This document shows positions 51,573 through 60,643 of a stretch of DNA of 64,000 bases, piece after piece. How positions within the stretch are numbered: the stretch's first letter is position 1; each line of letters opens with the position of its first letter. Position numbers and translations under genes: made by a program. Below the pieces are notes generated by a model. The model saw only the letters and a program-made list of their open reading frames with translations. It did not search any database and was not told the origin of the DNA. This DNA comes from Schlesneria sp. DSM 10557. Lineage in GTDB: Bacteria; Planctomycetota; Planctomycetia; Planctomycetales; Planctomycetaceae. The stretch is from contig NZ_CP124747.1 of assembly GCF_041860085.1 (NCBI RefSeq), positions 5,665,001-5,729,000 of the forward strand, in the 5' to 3' direction.

Positions 51573-54002
51573 TTACTTCGGAATTGTCGTGTACAGGGCA
51601 CCAAACAAAACGATGACGCCAACTGCGATCCACATCACATACTGCCGCAGGTGACCGGTCTGAACGGCCTTCAGCGATGATCCGACTGTGTATGTCATGC
51701 TTCCGACCAGATTGACCAGACCATCGATGAACGTCTCATCGAACTTGCGGTCAAGTTTGGACACCATCACTGTCAGGCCCGCAGCTCCGTGCAGAATGGA
51801 GTCAAGCACCTTCCGGTCAAAGTTCACGCACCACTTGGCGACCACATGAACGGGGGCAACAAACATCACATCGTACAGCGTGTCGAATCGCCATTTGTCG
51901 ACCAGGAAGTCATAGACCGAAGAAAACTGCTTGCGAACCTGATCCGGATCAACCGACTTTTTCACGTACAGCAGGTAAGCGAGGCCCATACCGACGAAGG
52001 CGGCGACCAAAGCGAGGAACCCCGCCATTGCATGAACGTGGTGGACGTCACTGTCATGCCCGTGATGGCTGGGCAGCGTGACTTGTGATGCCCCTGCGGA
52101 GACAACGCGACTTGCGGCCGGGACGGTCTCGCTGTCGGTGATCAACCGATACAGCGGTCCACTCTCGCCTGGCCAGGCACACGCGGCTGCAAGGACTGCC
52201 AGGACAATCAGCGGAACGGTCATGATTCGCGGATTCTCGTGGCAGTGCTCATAAACATGAGCATCACGAGGTTCGCCCGCAAACGTCATGAACCAGAGAC
52301 GGAACATGTAAAAAGACGTGATTCCTGCCGTGACCAGAGGCGTGATGAACAACAGGAAATGGTTTGGATTTAATTCGCTGTAGGCCAAAGCGGAAGCGAC
52401 GATGGCATCCTTGGAGTAAAAGCCCGAGAATCCGATGGCGGTCCCCGGAATTGCCAGCCCCGCAATGGCGATCACGCCGACGAGCATGGTGTAAGCGGTG
52501 ATCTTCATCTTGTGGCGGAGTCCGCCCATCTTCCGCATATCCTGTTCATGGTGGCAGCCGGCAATCACACTTCCCGAGCACAGGAACATCAGCGACTTGA
52601 AGAAGGCGTGCGTGACGAGGTGGAACAGTCCTGCTCCCCAGCCCGCGACTCCGATCCCCAGCATCATGTAGCCGAGTTGACTGATCGTGGAATAGGCCAG
52701 GACCCGTTTGATGTCCGTTGCGACCAGGGCGATGGTGGCTGCGACGAACAGGGTAATGCAGCCGATGTAAGCAATCCCCAGCAGCACTTCAGGAGTAAAC
52801 ACGGGGTAGAATCGGCCTGCCAGATAGACACCGGCGGCGACCATGGTTGCCGAGTGCACGAGCGCGGAAACAGGTGTGGGACCTTCCATCGCGTCGGGGA
52901 GCCAGGTGTGGAGCGGGAACTGGGCACTCTTTCCGATGCTGCCCGCAAAAATTCCCAAGCCTGCGGCGACCAGCAGTGAATAACTGATCGTCAACGGCAG
53001 TCCGTCTTTCTCTGCGCGGTGGCCATGAGCGTCGCGCAAGTGGACCTGCAGTCCGTCGTCCGAGACGTCGAGCGTTCCGTCGGTTCCACGAACCATTGTG
53101 AACAGACCTGCCTCGGCGTGTTCACCTTCACCGCGGTCCCCGAACTGGAATGTCCCGAACGAGGTCCACAGGATCATCATCCCGATCAGAAATCCAAAGT
53201 CTCCAACACGGTTCATGATGAACGCTTTGTTGGCTGCGGTGCTCGCCGATTTCCGCTCGATGTAGAAACCGATCAACAGGTAGCTGCACAGACCGACCAG
53301 TTCCCAGAAAATAAAGACCTGGAAAATGTTGCCGGCCAGAACCAGACCGAGCATCGAAAAGCAGAACAGCGAGAGATAGGCGAAGAAGCGGTAGAATCGT
53401 CCGGGACGACTGAAGTGGCCTCCGTTGTGAAGGTGGACTTCATGGTCTTCGTATTCTTCGGTCAGCTCTTCCTGCATGTAGCCGATTGCAAACAGATGAA
53501 TGCACGTCGCGATGAAGGTTACCATCGTGAACATGACCAGCGTCAGACTGTCGATATACCAGTCCAGCGAGATCCGCAGTCCACTGAAACGAGCCAGTTC
53601 GTAGTAGGTTCCGGAGAAGTACTTCGGAGCAGCGGGAGTCGGGTGAGCCCCCCCAGCGTGATCGTCCGCCGGATGGGTGTCTGCATGCACAGCCTCAGCG
53701 TGCGCCTTGGCATCGTCGTGGTGGGGGGCCGAGCTGTCATGGTGTTCGGCGTCGTGCGACCCCACGTGAGCATGATGTTCGGGCTCTGACAAGGCCGCCC
53801 AGTGTGTCTGGTTGCCCCAATAGATCAATGCGGAAAGGCTGCAGAGAAAGCCGATGCCGATACACGCCACGGCCGTGTAGGCGGCACCCTGATGCAGTCG
53901 ATGCGACCATCTGAGCCAGTAGATCTCGACGACGAAGCCGACAAGTGGCAAGAGCCATGCCACCGTCAGCAGATACATCAATACTTCACCAGTCTCAGTC
54001 AT
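51573..54002 (-). CDS. nuoL: NADH-quinone oxidoreductase subunit L with a His-rich insertion
   Basis: 809 residues, longer than the roughly 610-660 usual. Marks: FWELVGLCSYLLIGFYIERKSA, GKSAQFPLHTWLPDAMEGPTPVSALVHSATMVAAGVY, and KRVLAYSTISQLGYMM. The C-terminal amphipathic lateral helix region is present (about 680-780). Residues about 75-120, between the first two helices and the conserved LDWYIDSLTLVMFTMV block, hold a His/Asp/Ala-rich loop with 13 histidines in 46 residues. A shorter acidic insertion lies around 285-320. The loop could bind metal or simply be a spacer facing the periplasm; this is inference. Confidence 0.95.
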   Translation of the reverse strand: MTETGEVLMYLLTVAWLLPLVGFVVEIYWLRWSHRLHQGAAYTAVACIGIGFLCSLSALIYWGNQTHWAALSEPEHHAHVGSHDAEHHDSSAPHHDDAKAHAEAVHADTHPADDHAGGAHPTPAAPKYFSGTYYELARFSGLRISLDWYIDSLTLVMFTMVTFIATCIHLFAIGYMQEELTEEYEDHEVHLHNGGHFSRPGRFYRFFAYLSLFCFSMLGLVLAGNIFQVFIFWELVGLCSYLLIGFYIERKSASTAANKAFIMNRVGDFGFLIGMMILWTSFGTFQFGDRGEGEHAEAGLFTMVRGTDGTLDVSDDGLQVHLRDAHGHRAEKDGLPLTISYSLLVAAGLGIFAGSIGKSAQFPLHTWLPDAMEGPTPVSALVHSATMVAAGVYLAGRFYPVFTPEVLLGIAYIGCITLFVAATIALVATDIKRVLAYSTISQLGYMMLGIGVAGWGAGLFHLVTHAFFKSLMFLCSGSVIAGCHHEQDMRKMGGLRHKMKITAYTMLVGVIAIAGLAIPGTAIGFSGFYSKDAIVASALAYSELNPNHFLLFITPLVTAGITSFYMFRLWFMTFAGEPRDAHVYEHCHENPRIMTVPLIVLAVLAAACAWPGESGPLYRLITDSETVPAASRVVSAGASQVTLPSHHGHDSDVHHVHAMAGFLALVAAFVGMGLAYLLYVKKSVDPDQVRKQFSSVYDFLVDKWRFDTLYDVMFVAPVHVVAKWCVNFDRKVLDSILHGAAGLTVMVSKLDRKFDETFIDGLVNLVGSMTYTVGSSLKAVQTGHLRQYVMWIAVGVIVLFGALYTTIPK

Positions 54003-54138
54003 AATTCCATCACTGAATATGTGGGCTGGACACAGACTGATTCGTCCGTGGTTTCTGATCTCTCTTTATTTCAGCCAGTGCACGTTACTTGCAGCGATTC
54101 ATTTCGCAAGTGACGGGCACAGTTCACCTGGAAGATCG

Positions 54139-54450
54139 CTATCCCTGCAGCTCGTTTCCTCGGTCCACATCGATTGTCAAATGGTTGTTATAGAAGTTGA
54201 GAGCGATCGCGAGTGCCACTGCCGCCTCGGCAGCTGCCAGAACGATGACGAAGAGTGCCGTTGCCTGACCGTCCAGACCCAGTGGCGTATAGCGAGAGAA
54301 GGCGACGAAATTGACATTCGCGCCGTTCAGCACCAGTTCGACCCCCATCAGGATCCCGATGCCGTTTCGCTTTGTCGCCATGCAGACAACGCCGCAGACG
54401 AATAACACTGCACCTACCATCAGATAGGCATTCAGGCCAATTTCACCCAT
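54139..54450 (-). CDS. nuoK: NADH-quinone oxidoreductase subunit K
   Basis: 103 residues with three membrane segments, normal length. GILMGVELVLNGANVNFVAFSR and FVIVLAAAEAAVALAIALNFY carry the conserved intramembrane glutamates used in proton transfer. It lies between nuoJ (50 bases) and nuoL (136 bases) on the same strand. Confidence 0.96.
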   Translation of the reverse strand: MGEIGLNAYLMVGAVLFVCGVVCMATKRNGIGILMGVELVLNGANVNFVAFSRYTPLGLDGQATALFVIVLAAAEAAVALAIALNFYNNHLTIDVDRGNELQG

Positions 54451-54500
54451 GATCGAATTTCACTTTCCAGACTGACGGTGGCTGTGAGCAGCGATCGCCA

Positions 54501-55193
54501 TTATTCCAGACTGACAGCTTCTTCCGACACGGCGCGTCGTTTTGCCCGCGCGAGGTATGCAGCTCCAATCAAGACGACAAGCAGATGAACGGAAACAATT
54601 TCAAATGGCAAGAAATATCCAGGGGCCAACCCCTGTGCTCCTCCTTCGGCAAGGTTTCGATCCACACGCATTCCCAGGAAGCTCATCCCCAATTGCCGGA
54701 TCGTTCGCCCCTGTTGCACGCGTGCTTCCAGATCTGCTTTCGCCTGCGTTGATCCGGTATTCACGAGTACCTCTTCGGCGTGTGCACCGAGCGTCAGGTC
54801 GGCGAGAACAGGTGCTGCCGGGATGGTCGGCGATCGGGCGGTGATATCGGCCCAATCGACATAGCCGATGGAAGAGATCAGGACGAAGAGCAGCAGGACT
54901 CCTACTGCGGCACCCGTGATGCCTTCCGCCGGTGAAGTCTTGATCGTGGAATACGGTCCACTGGCAGTCAGCATCACACCGAAGACCAGCAGGACGACTG
55001 TCCCACCGACATAGATCAGTAGCTGGGCAGCTCCGAGAAAATCGGCATGGAGCAGAAAGAACAGTGCCGCGACGGAACCAAGAGATACAACCAGCCAGAA
55101 CGCCATTCGAACCACGTTCTGTGATGCGGCGACAGCAATCGCGCCACCGCAGGCAAGAAAGGCGAATGTGTAGAACAGAAGTTGTTCAATCAT
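54501..55193 (-). CDS. nuoJ: NADH-quinone oxidoreductase subunit J
   Basis: 230 residues with five hydrophobic segments. The TM3 block LGAAQLLIYVGGTVVLLVFGVML, with the flexible pi-bulge region, is clear. A hydrophilic segment of about 60 residues (about 118-175) before the last TM is longer than in many NuoJ. Its ATG overlaps the nuoH stop as ATGA, so translation is coupled. Confidence 0.95.
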   Translation of the reverse strand: MIEQLLFYTFAFLACGGAIAVAASQNVVRMAFWLVVSLGSVAALFFLLHADFLGAAQLLIYVGGTVVLLVFGVMLTASGPYSTIKTSPAEGITGAAVGVLLLFVLISSIGYVDWADITARSPTIPAAPVLADLTLGAHAEEVLVNTGSTQAKADLEARVQQGRTIRQLGMSFLGMRVDRNLAEGGAQGLAPGYFLPFEIVSVHLLVVLIGAAYLARAKRRAVSEEAVSLE

Positions 55194-56458
55194 TGTGGTC
55201 CCCCCTTGCCCTCTGACGCGACGTGAATGCCAGTGGCTGTTGAACGGAGGACCGCTTTTTCACCGAGTGGTGCACCAGCCAGAATCGGACGTGAAAAGAC
55301 TGTGGTGAGTGTCAGTGGCCACAGAACGGCCATCAGAAAGAGAAAGCAACTGATCGGGACGAGGTACTTCAGGCAGGTGGTCATCACCTGATCGATTCTC
55401 AGGCGAGGCAACGTCCACCGAACCCAGATCTGCACGAAGACAAGAAGACAGGCTTTCGTAATCAGGACGATCGCGCCGAACAGATTCGCAATGTACGTCC
55501 CGACCGAGAATCCTGAAATCCAGCCGCTTCCCGTACCACGCAACCCGTCGAACAGGCTGTCGATCATCAGACCGTCGTGCCAGCCTCCCAGAAACAGAAT
55601 TGCCGCCACGGCGCTGACGGCAAACATGCTCGAGTATTCGGCCAGAAAGAAGATCGACCACCGGAAGCCGCTGTACTCGGTATGGAAACCGGCGACCAGT
55701 TCGCTTTCGGCTTCGGCCAGATCGAAGGGGGCTCGTTTGACACTGGCTGTTGCCACAGTGAAGTAGGCGAAGAAGGCCAGAAAGGTGAAGGGATCATGAA
55801 ACAGAAACCAGTTCCAGAAGCCGCCCGACTGCAACCGGCCGATCACCTGGAAGTTCAGCGATCCGGCGATCATCAGCGGTATCAGGGCACAGATCGCAAG
55901 TGGGACTTCATAGCTCACCATTTGAGCCGCTTCGCGCATTGCGCCGAAAAGTGCCCATTTCGAACCGCTCGAATATCCCGCGAGAATAATCCCGAGGACT
56001 TCGAGTGACATAAGTGCCAGGATCAAAAAGGCTCCACATTCTGCTGCAACGGCGACCCAGCCGTCGGAGATGGGCAGAACCATGAACGCACCGAAGGAGG
56101 CGATCGTCGCGAGATAGGGTGCCATGCGGAAAACGAGGTTGTCGGCATCCTTGGGAACAAGGTCTTCCTTCTGGATCAACTTGATGCCGTCTGCAATCGT
56201 TTGCAGCCAGCCGAAACTGCCACCGACACGTGTGGGGCCCAGGCGGTCTTGAATACGACCGGCGACTTTTCGTTCGAGCCAGATGTAGAAGACGGGAAGT
56301 CCACCGAACAACCCCAGAAGCAGGGAGGCGTGGATGACTGCTGCCAAGAGGAAAGCAACAAGAAGAAGTGTCTCTGAATCAGCGGGAATTTTCGCCGTAG
56401 ACGAGATTACCCTGACCAGGAAGTCCTGCAACGTGATTGAGGCCAGCAAGCCATGCAT
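55190..56458 (-). CDS. nuoH: NADH-quinone oxidoreductase subunit H
   Basis: 422 residues from ATG 56458; GTG 56491 would add 11 residues. Marks: FYIWLERKVAGRIQDRLGPTRVG, ADGIKLIQKEDLVPKDAD, MREAAQMVSYEVPL, and APFDLAEAESELVAGFHTEYSG, all lining the quinone tunnel. It links the quinone chamber to the pump subunits. It is first in this minus-strand run. NuoI, normally encoded between H and J, is absent here, as are A-G, so those must lie elsewhere. Confidence 0.95.
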   Translation of the reverse strand: MHGLLASITLQDFLVRVISSTAKIPADSETLLLVAFLLAAVIHASLLLGLFGGLPVFYIWLERKVAGRIQDRLGPTRVGGSFGWLQTIADGIKLIQKEDLVPKDADNLVFRMAPYLATIASFGAFMVLPISDGWVAVAAECGAFLILALMSLEVLGIILAGYSSGSKWALFGAMREAAQMVSYEVPLAICALIPLMIAGSLNFQVIGRLQSGGFWNWFLFHDPFTFLAFFAYFTVATASVKRAPFDLAEAESELVAGFHTEYSGFRWSIFFLAEYSSMFAVSAVAAILFLGGWHDGLMIDSLFDGLRGTGSGWISGFSVGTYIANLFGAIVLITKACLLVFVQIWVRWTLPRLRIDQVMTTCLKYLVPISCFLFLMAVLWPLTLTTVFSRPILAGAPLGEKAVLRSTATGIHVASEGKGGPQ

Positions 56459-56837
56459 GGGTTGTGTCCATTCGGAATCGAGCCCGCCCACATGATGGGA
56501 GGCGGCAGGGAGCGGGCCAACTATGCCAGATGGATTTCACCCTTTCAAGCGAGCCGAACATCTTTCGCTACCATTCCCACGAATGGGAAGTCATTTGACT
56601 CCACGGACCTTGGTAACCTTTTCTCAAAGCGCCGCGTCATAACCGCAGCAGGTCATTCATCTCCAATTGTCTGCCTCGTCTGGGGCAGACGAAGGGCTAC
56701 TGCCGGGGCTCAATCATTCCGGCTCCTTCGCGACTGTGCTTGATTTCAGGCGTGACTGTTCGATATTGTCGGTTTTGGAATCCGTTCCAAAGTGACTCGA
56801 TGAACCGTTTTTGACCGTTCAGATTGGCGAGGTTTTG
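56459..56837. other. Divergent intergenic region, no gene seen
   Basis: About 380 bases between nuoH (-) and the SH3-like gene (+). It must carry the promoter of the nuo run. No hairpin or ORF of note. Confidence 0.45.
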
Positions 56838-57113
56838 ATGGCGAAGAAAAAAGCCACGGGAGGGCTTGAAGGATCTCGAATTCGAGTAAAGGGTGGCGTT
56901 AACTCGCCCGAATTTCCCGAGATCTCATTAGCAGGTTGGACGGGCTCCGTTGTGGAAACATCAGGAAAACCTCCCAGCCAGTCGGTGATCATCGAATGGG
57001 ATGCCACCACGCTGGAGACCATGCCCAAAGAGTACGTTGAGAAATGCGAGTCCGAGAATCTCTTCTACTCGATGGCCAGCCTGAAGGCCGATGACGTGGA
57101 AGCCGTCATCTGA
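56838..57113 (+). CDS. Small SH3-like hypothetical protein
   Basis: 91 residues from ATG 56838, with GAGG five bases upstream; an in-frame TTG start at 56811 is less likely. After a basic N-terminus, RIRVKGGVNSPEFPEISLAGWTGSVVE and a late IIEWDATTLETMP suggest a small beta-barrel of SH3 type. The tail is acidic. There is no signal peptide. Function unknown; such modules often bind nucleic acid or peptides. Confidence 0.75.
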   Translation: MAKKKATGGLEGSRIRVKGGVNSPEFPEISLAGWTGSVVETSGKPPSQSVIIEWDATTLETMPKEYVEKCESENLFYSMASLKADDVEAVI

Positions 57114-57752
57114 ATCTGTCATCGCACTGATGCAGGTACTTCTCTGAATCTGCTCGATTCTGCCAAAAGGCAGGTCGCGCAAGTGTGAGCGATTGCGCAG
57201 CGGGCCGACTGCGGTATCCGCTCGGCGACCTCGCCCCGCAGCCAAGGGGTGTTGCACGCAGGGAAGGGGTGAGTGGGTTGCGGTGAGCGTCTTTGCGCCC
57301 GTTTCGTTTTTGCGATCGCATACAGTCGCGCGATGTTGTTAAGTCGCTCGGTTTCTGTTTCTTCCGACGATTGTCTCTCACTTTCGTCGATCAAGTGGCC
57401 CTGTTCTCTGCTGCCGAGGGGGGAGCATCACGGGAGATGACTCGACCAAAGACGCCTCTGACTCTTCGAAGCTGAGTTGAATCGGCGGTTGGTCGGTTCT
57501 GCTGGACGTTTTGCTCGTGTCGGCGTCCCTCGAGACCCTGCTGCGGCCTGCTGATCGCTGCCTGCCGGTTCGGTGTGCATGTGGGGTTGTCTTGAGTCGT
57601 TAATCTGAGTACCCGCATGCTGTCCGGTCCCGTTCGACAGAATGAAATCGGATCGCCGGGGCTGCGCCGGGCTGGGGCCCATGTTTTTGGGAGTCGAATT
57701 TCATTACAATCGCCGCTTGTGACAGACACAGCGGAATGAAGAGGATTTTTGA
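57114..57752. other. 640-base gap with a compact set of hairpins
   Basis: Three hairpins lie in tandem at 57160-57173 (CTGCC/GGCAG, AAAA loop), 57177-57198 (GCGCAA/TTGCGC) and 57204-57226 (GCCGA/TCGGC with an inner GCGG/CCGC). GGTCG (57173-57177) can pair with CGACC (57226-57230) to enclose the last two as a branched fold. They start 46 bases after the SH3-like gene. The rest, up to dapB, shows no gene. No known RNA family was recognised. Confidence 0.4.
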
Positions 57753-58553
57753 ATGTCAAACGCTCTGAAATTAGGAGTCAACGGTGCCGCCGGACGGATG
57801 GGGCAGCGTGTGGTCGCGTTGGCCCATCAGGACAAAGCACTGCAAGTTACCGCCGCCTTCGAGTCTGCGTCGTCCCCTAAGCTGGGTCTCGATGCAGGAG
57901 AACTGGCCGGGATTGGTAAGCTGAATGTGCCGCTGAGTGCCACCATCGATCAACCGGTTGATGTGATCATCGATTTCTCGACCCCCGAAGGGTGTGCTCA
58001 TATCCTGACGCTCAGCAAAGAGCGGAAGATTCCTCTGGTAATCGCCACCACAGGGCTGACAGAATCGCAGCGAGCCGATGTCGTCGCCGCGTCGAAGGTG
58101 ATTCCGGTTCTGATGGCGCCCAGCATGAGTCTCGCAGTCAATATCGCGATGAAACTTGTCGCGGATGCTTCTCGCGCCCTGAAGGACCATTCGAGCGGGG
58201 TCGATGTAGAAATCATCGAACGACATCATCGCTACAAAGAAGATGCACCCAGCGGAACGGCACTGAAGTTCGGCGAAATCGTGGCTGCGGAGATGGGGCA
58301 GACCGAACACAAGCATGGACGGGAAGGGCGCACAGGGCAGCGTCCTCGGAATGAGATCGGCTATCACGCGCTGCGAGTCGGGGACAACGTCGGCGAACAT
58401 ACGATCGTCTACGGAATGCTGGGAGAAACCCTCGAAGTGGCGGTTAAGGGGCAATCTCGAGACAGCTACGCGGTGGGATCGCTGACCGCTGCCAAGTTTC
58501 TGGTGACTCAGTCACCGGGGCTGTACTCGATGAAAGACGCTCTCGGTCTATAA
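57753..58553 (+). CDS. dapB: 4-hydroxy-tetrahydrodipicolinate reductase
   Basis: 266 residues, normal length. The dinucleotide motif is GVNGAAGRMG (8-17). DVIIDFSTPEG, ATTGL and the catalytic block IERHHRYKEDAPSGTA (H158, H159, K162) follow, and RTGQRPRNEIGYHALRVGDNVGEHTI completes the family signature. It makes tetrahydrodipicolinate with NAD(P)H in the diaminopimelate/lysine pathway, feeding peptidoglycan. GAGGA lies seven bases upstream. With dacB, it adds to evidence for a DAP-type cell wall. No other dap gene is adjacent. Confidence 0.96.
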   Translation: MSNALKLGVNGAAGRMGQRVVALAHQDKALQVTAAFESASSPKLGLDAGELAGIGKLNVPLSATIDQPVDVIIDFSTPEGCAHILTLSKERKIPLVIATTGLTESQRADVVAASKVIPVLMAPSMSLAVNIAMKLVADASRALKDHSSGVDVEIIERHHRYKEDAPSGTALKFGEIVAAEMGQTEHKHGREGRTGQRPRNEIGYHALRVGDNVGEHTIVYGMLGETLEVAVKGQSRDSYAVGSLTAAKFLVTQSPGLYSMKDALGL

Positions 58554-58615
58554 TTTCTCTCGGCGTGGCACCGCTTATTGTTCCGGAGCCAGACGCCTTG
58601 GCCTGGTTCTAGAAA

Positions 58616-58644
58616 CCTCGACCTGCGCTTTGAGCAGGTCGAGG
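58616..58644 (+). other. Perfect hairpin between dapB and sufS
   Basis: An 11-bp perfect stem (CCTCGACCTGC / GCAGGTCGAGG) with a 7-base loop, 63 bases after dapB and 22 bases before the sufS ATG. There is no T-tract. It may be a dapB terminator of weak type or a structured sufS leader. Confidence 0.6.
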
Positions 58645-58666
58645 CCATGCGACGAAAATCTACCCC

Positions 58667-59926
58667 ATGTCTATCACCGCTGATCCTGCTTTCGATGTTG
58701 AGTCGATTCGACGCGACTTTCCTATTCTCGCGCAGCGACTTTCAAACGACCGAACCCTGGTCTATCTCGACACGGCCGCGACGTCTCAAAAACCGCGTGT
58801 CGTCATCGATAAAATGGTCGAATGTTTCGAGCACTTCAATTCGAACGTCCATCGGGGCATCCACGAATTGGGGGATCGGATGACCACGGAACTGGAAAAC
58901 GCACGTGAAAACGTCCGCCAGTTTATCGGGGCCGCCGACGTCGACGAGATCGTCTTCACATCCGGGACGACGATGTCGCTGAACATCGTGGCTCATGGGT
59001 GGGCAAGAAAGTTCCTCAAACCTGGTGATGAGGTCCTGGTGAATGCCATGGAGCACCACGCGAATCTCGTTCCCTGGCAACTCGCGGCCCGCGCGACCGG
59101 AGCGGAACTGAGATACATCCCGTTGACCGATGATGGCCGACTGGACCTCTCCAGACTGGATGAGGTTTTGACATCGCGGACCCGACTGCTCGCCGTCACC
59201 GCAATGTCGAACGTGCTGGGGACGGTCAATCCGATTGCGGAACTGGCGCGGAGAGCCCATGACGTCGGTGCGTTGATCTGCGTGGATGCGGCTCAGAGTG
59301 TGCCGCACGGTCACACGGATGTGCAGGGAGCGAAGATCGACTTTCTGGCATTTTCGGGACACAAGCTTTACGGCCCTACCGGCATCGGTGTGCTGTATGC
59401 TCGCCGCGAATTGCAGGAAGCGATGGACCCGTTCCTGGCGGGTGGTCACATGATTCGTGAGGTGTTCGAGCAGTCGTCGACCTGGGCGGATCCTCCCGCC
59501 AAGTTTGAGGCGGGGACCTGTCCGTTTGTCGAAGCGGTCGCCATGAGTACCGCGATCGACTATCTGCGCGCCGTGGGACTTGACAGGATCGCTCAGTACG
59601 AACATCAGTTGTCGAGCTACGCCCATCAGCGGATGAGGGAAATTCCTGGAATTCGGCTGCTCGGGCCGTCGGTCGACCACAAGGGGGCGATCCTCAGCTT
59701 TGTGATTGAAGGGCTGCATGCTCACGACCTTTCCGATCTTCTGGATCGTCAGGGAGTGGCTATTCGGGCGGGACATCATTGCACGATGCCCCTGCATGAC
59801 CTGTATGGCCTGACGTCGTCAGCTCGCGCAAGTCTGGCCTTTTACAACACGCGCGGCGAAGTTGATAAACTGGTCGAGGCAATCCTGGGGGCCCAGAAGG
59901 TTTTTCAGCGACCGAAACGGAAGTAG
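58667..59926 (+). CDS. sufS: Cysteine desulfurase, SufS type
   Basis: 419 residues. The PLP lysine is K233 in SGHKLYGPTG, the PLP-contacting region EHHANLVPW and the active cysteine C372 in RAGHHCTMPL are in place. The FNSNVHRGIHELG and FEAGTCP blocks place it in group II (SufS/CsdA). It removes sulfur from cysteine for Fe-S cluster assembly. No sufB, sufC, sufD or sufE is adjacent. A Fur-family gene follows in the same direction. Confidence 0.95.
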   Translation: MSITADPAFDVESIRRDFPILAQRLSNDRTLVYLDTAATSQKPRVVIDKMVECFEHFNSNVHRGIHELGDRMTTELENARENVRQFIGAADVDEIVFTSGTTMSLNIVAHGWARKFLKPGDEVLVNAMEHHANLVPWQLAARATGAELRYIPLTDDGRLDLSRLDEVLTSRTRLLAVTAMSNVLGTVNPIAELARRAHDVGALICVDAAQSVPHGHTDVQGAKIDFLAFSGHKLYGPTGIGVLYARRELQEAMDPFLAGGHMIREVFEQSSTWADPPAKFEAGTCPFVEAVAMSTAIDYLRAVGLDRIAQYEHQLSSYAHQRMREIPGIRLLGPSVDHKGAILSFVIEGLHAHDLSDLLDRQGVAIRAGHHCTMPLHDLYGLTSSARASLAFYNTRGEVDKLVEAILGAQKVFQRPKRK

Positions 59927-60059
59927 GACGTATCCGGGAGAGAAGGCTTTGTCGCGGAATCGGCTGTGAATTGCCTTTCGCAGTTTGTTGAAGGTATCCT
60001 TTTGTGTCTTCTCTTCCCTGTCCCTCGAGAAGGTGTGTAAGCCGCAAGAACGGTTGAAT

Positions 60060-60497
60060 ATGACTCAAAACATAGACATTGACGCCGTTAGCAAGACGCG
60101 GAAACTTCTTTCTGACTGCGGACTGAGAACGACAGCAGCGCGACTGGCGGTGATGCACTGGTTGCAGCGGGCCACGTCTCCAGCAACACATGCGGAAATT
60201 GCGGCCGATCTGGTTCCGCTTGGTTTCGACAAAGCGACGGTGCTCCGAAACCTCACCGATCTGGTCGAGGCAGGCCTGGCAACACGCCGGGAACTCGGGG
60301 ACCACGTCTGGCGATTCGAGATCCGTGACGTGTCGCACCCTGATGGATGCCAGCACGCCCATTTCATTTGTGTCGATTGCGGTAGTGTGACCTGCCTCCA
60401 CAAGGTCGAACTGCCCAAGTCTGCAATCAAGTCGGTGACCGAGATTGGCCGAATCACCGAAATCCTGATCCGTGGCCATTGTGTGCTCTGCCAGTGA
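60060..60497 (+). CDS. Fur-family metal-responsive repressor
   Basis: 145 residues from ATG 60060; the frame is open upstream to 59985. N-terminal winged helix (LRTTAARLAVMHWLQRATSPATHAEIAADL, ATVLRNLTDLVEAGL), then the HAHFICVDCG metal motif (H99, H101, C104, C107) and a second Cys pair near the end (C141, C144), which fit a structural zinc site. Fur, Zur and PerR cannot be separated by eye. Its place 133 bases after sufS suggests iron or Fe-S related control. Confidence 0.9.
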   Translation: MTQNIDIDAVSKTRKLLSDCGLRTTAARLAVMHWLQRATSPATHAEIAADLVPLGFDKATVLRNLTDLVEAGLATRRELGDHVWRFEIRDVSHPDGCQHAHFICVDCGSVTCLHKVELPKSAIKSVTEIGRITEILIRGHCVLCQ

Positions 60498-60643
60498 GAA
60501 CAGGCCTTATCCAGGACCCTCCGATGGTCTGGATTGATCGGCTGTCAAAAAACGCGGCTCTGGTCAGGCGTCGCCGGTCTTAATTGTGTTGATGATGACG
60601 CCTTTCAGCGTGTTTTAAGTAATTTCCAGGAAGTCCGGGCATA

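Noticed and set aside
57391-57759. Minus-strand frame of 122 codons before dapB
   Set aside because: It is low-quality composition and overlaps the dapB start region in antisense.
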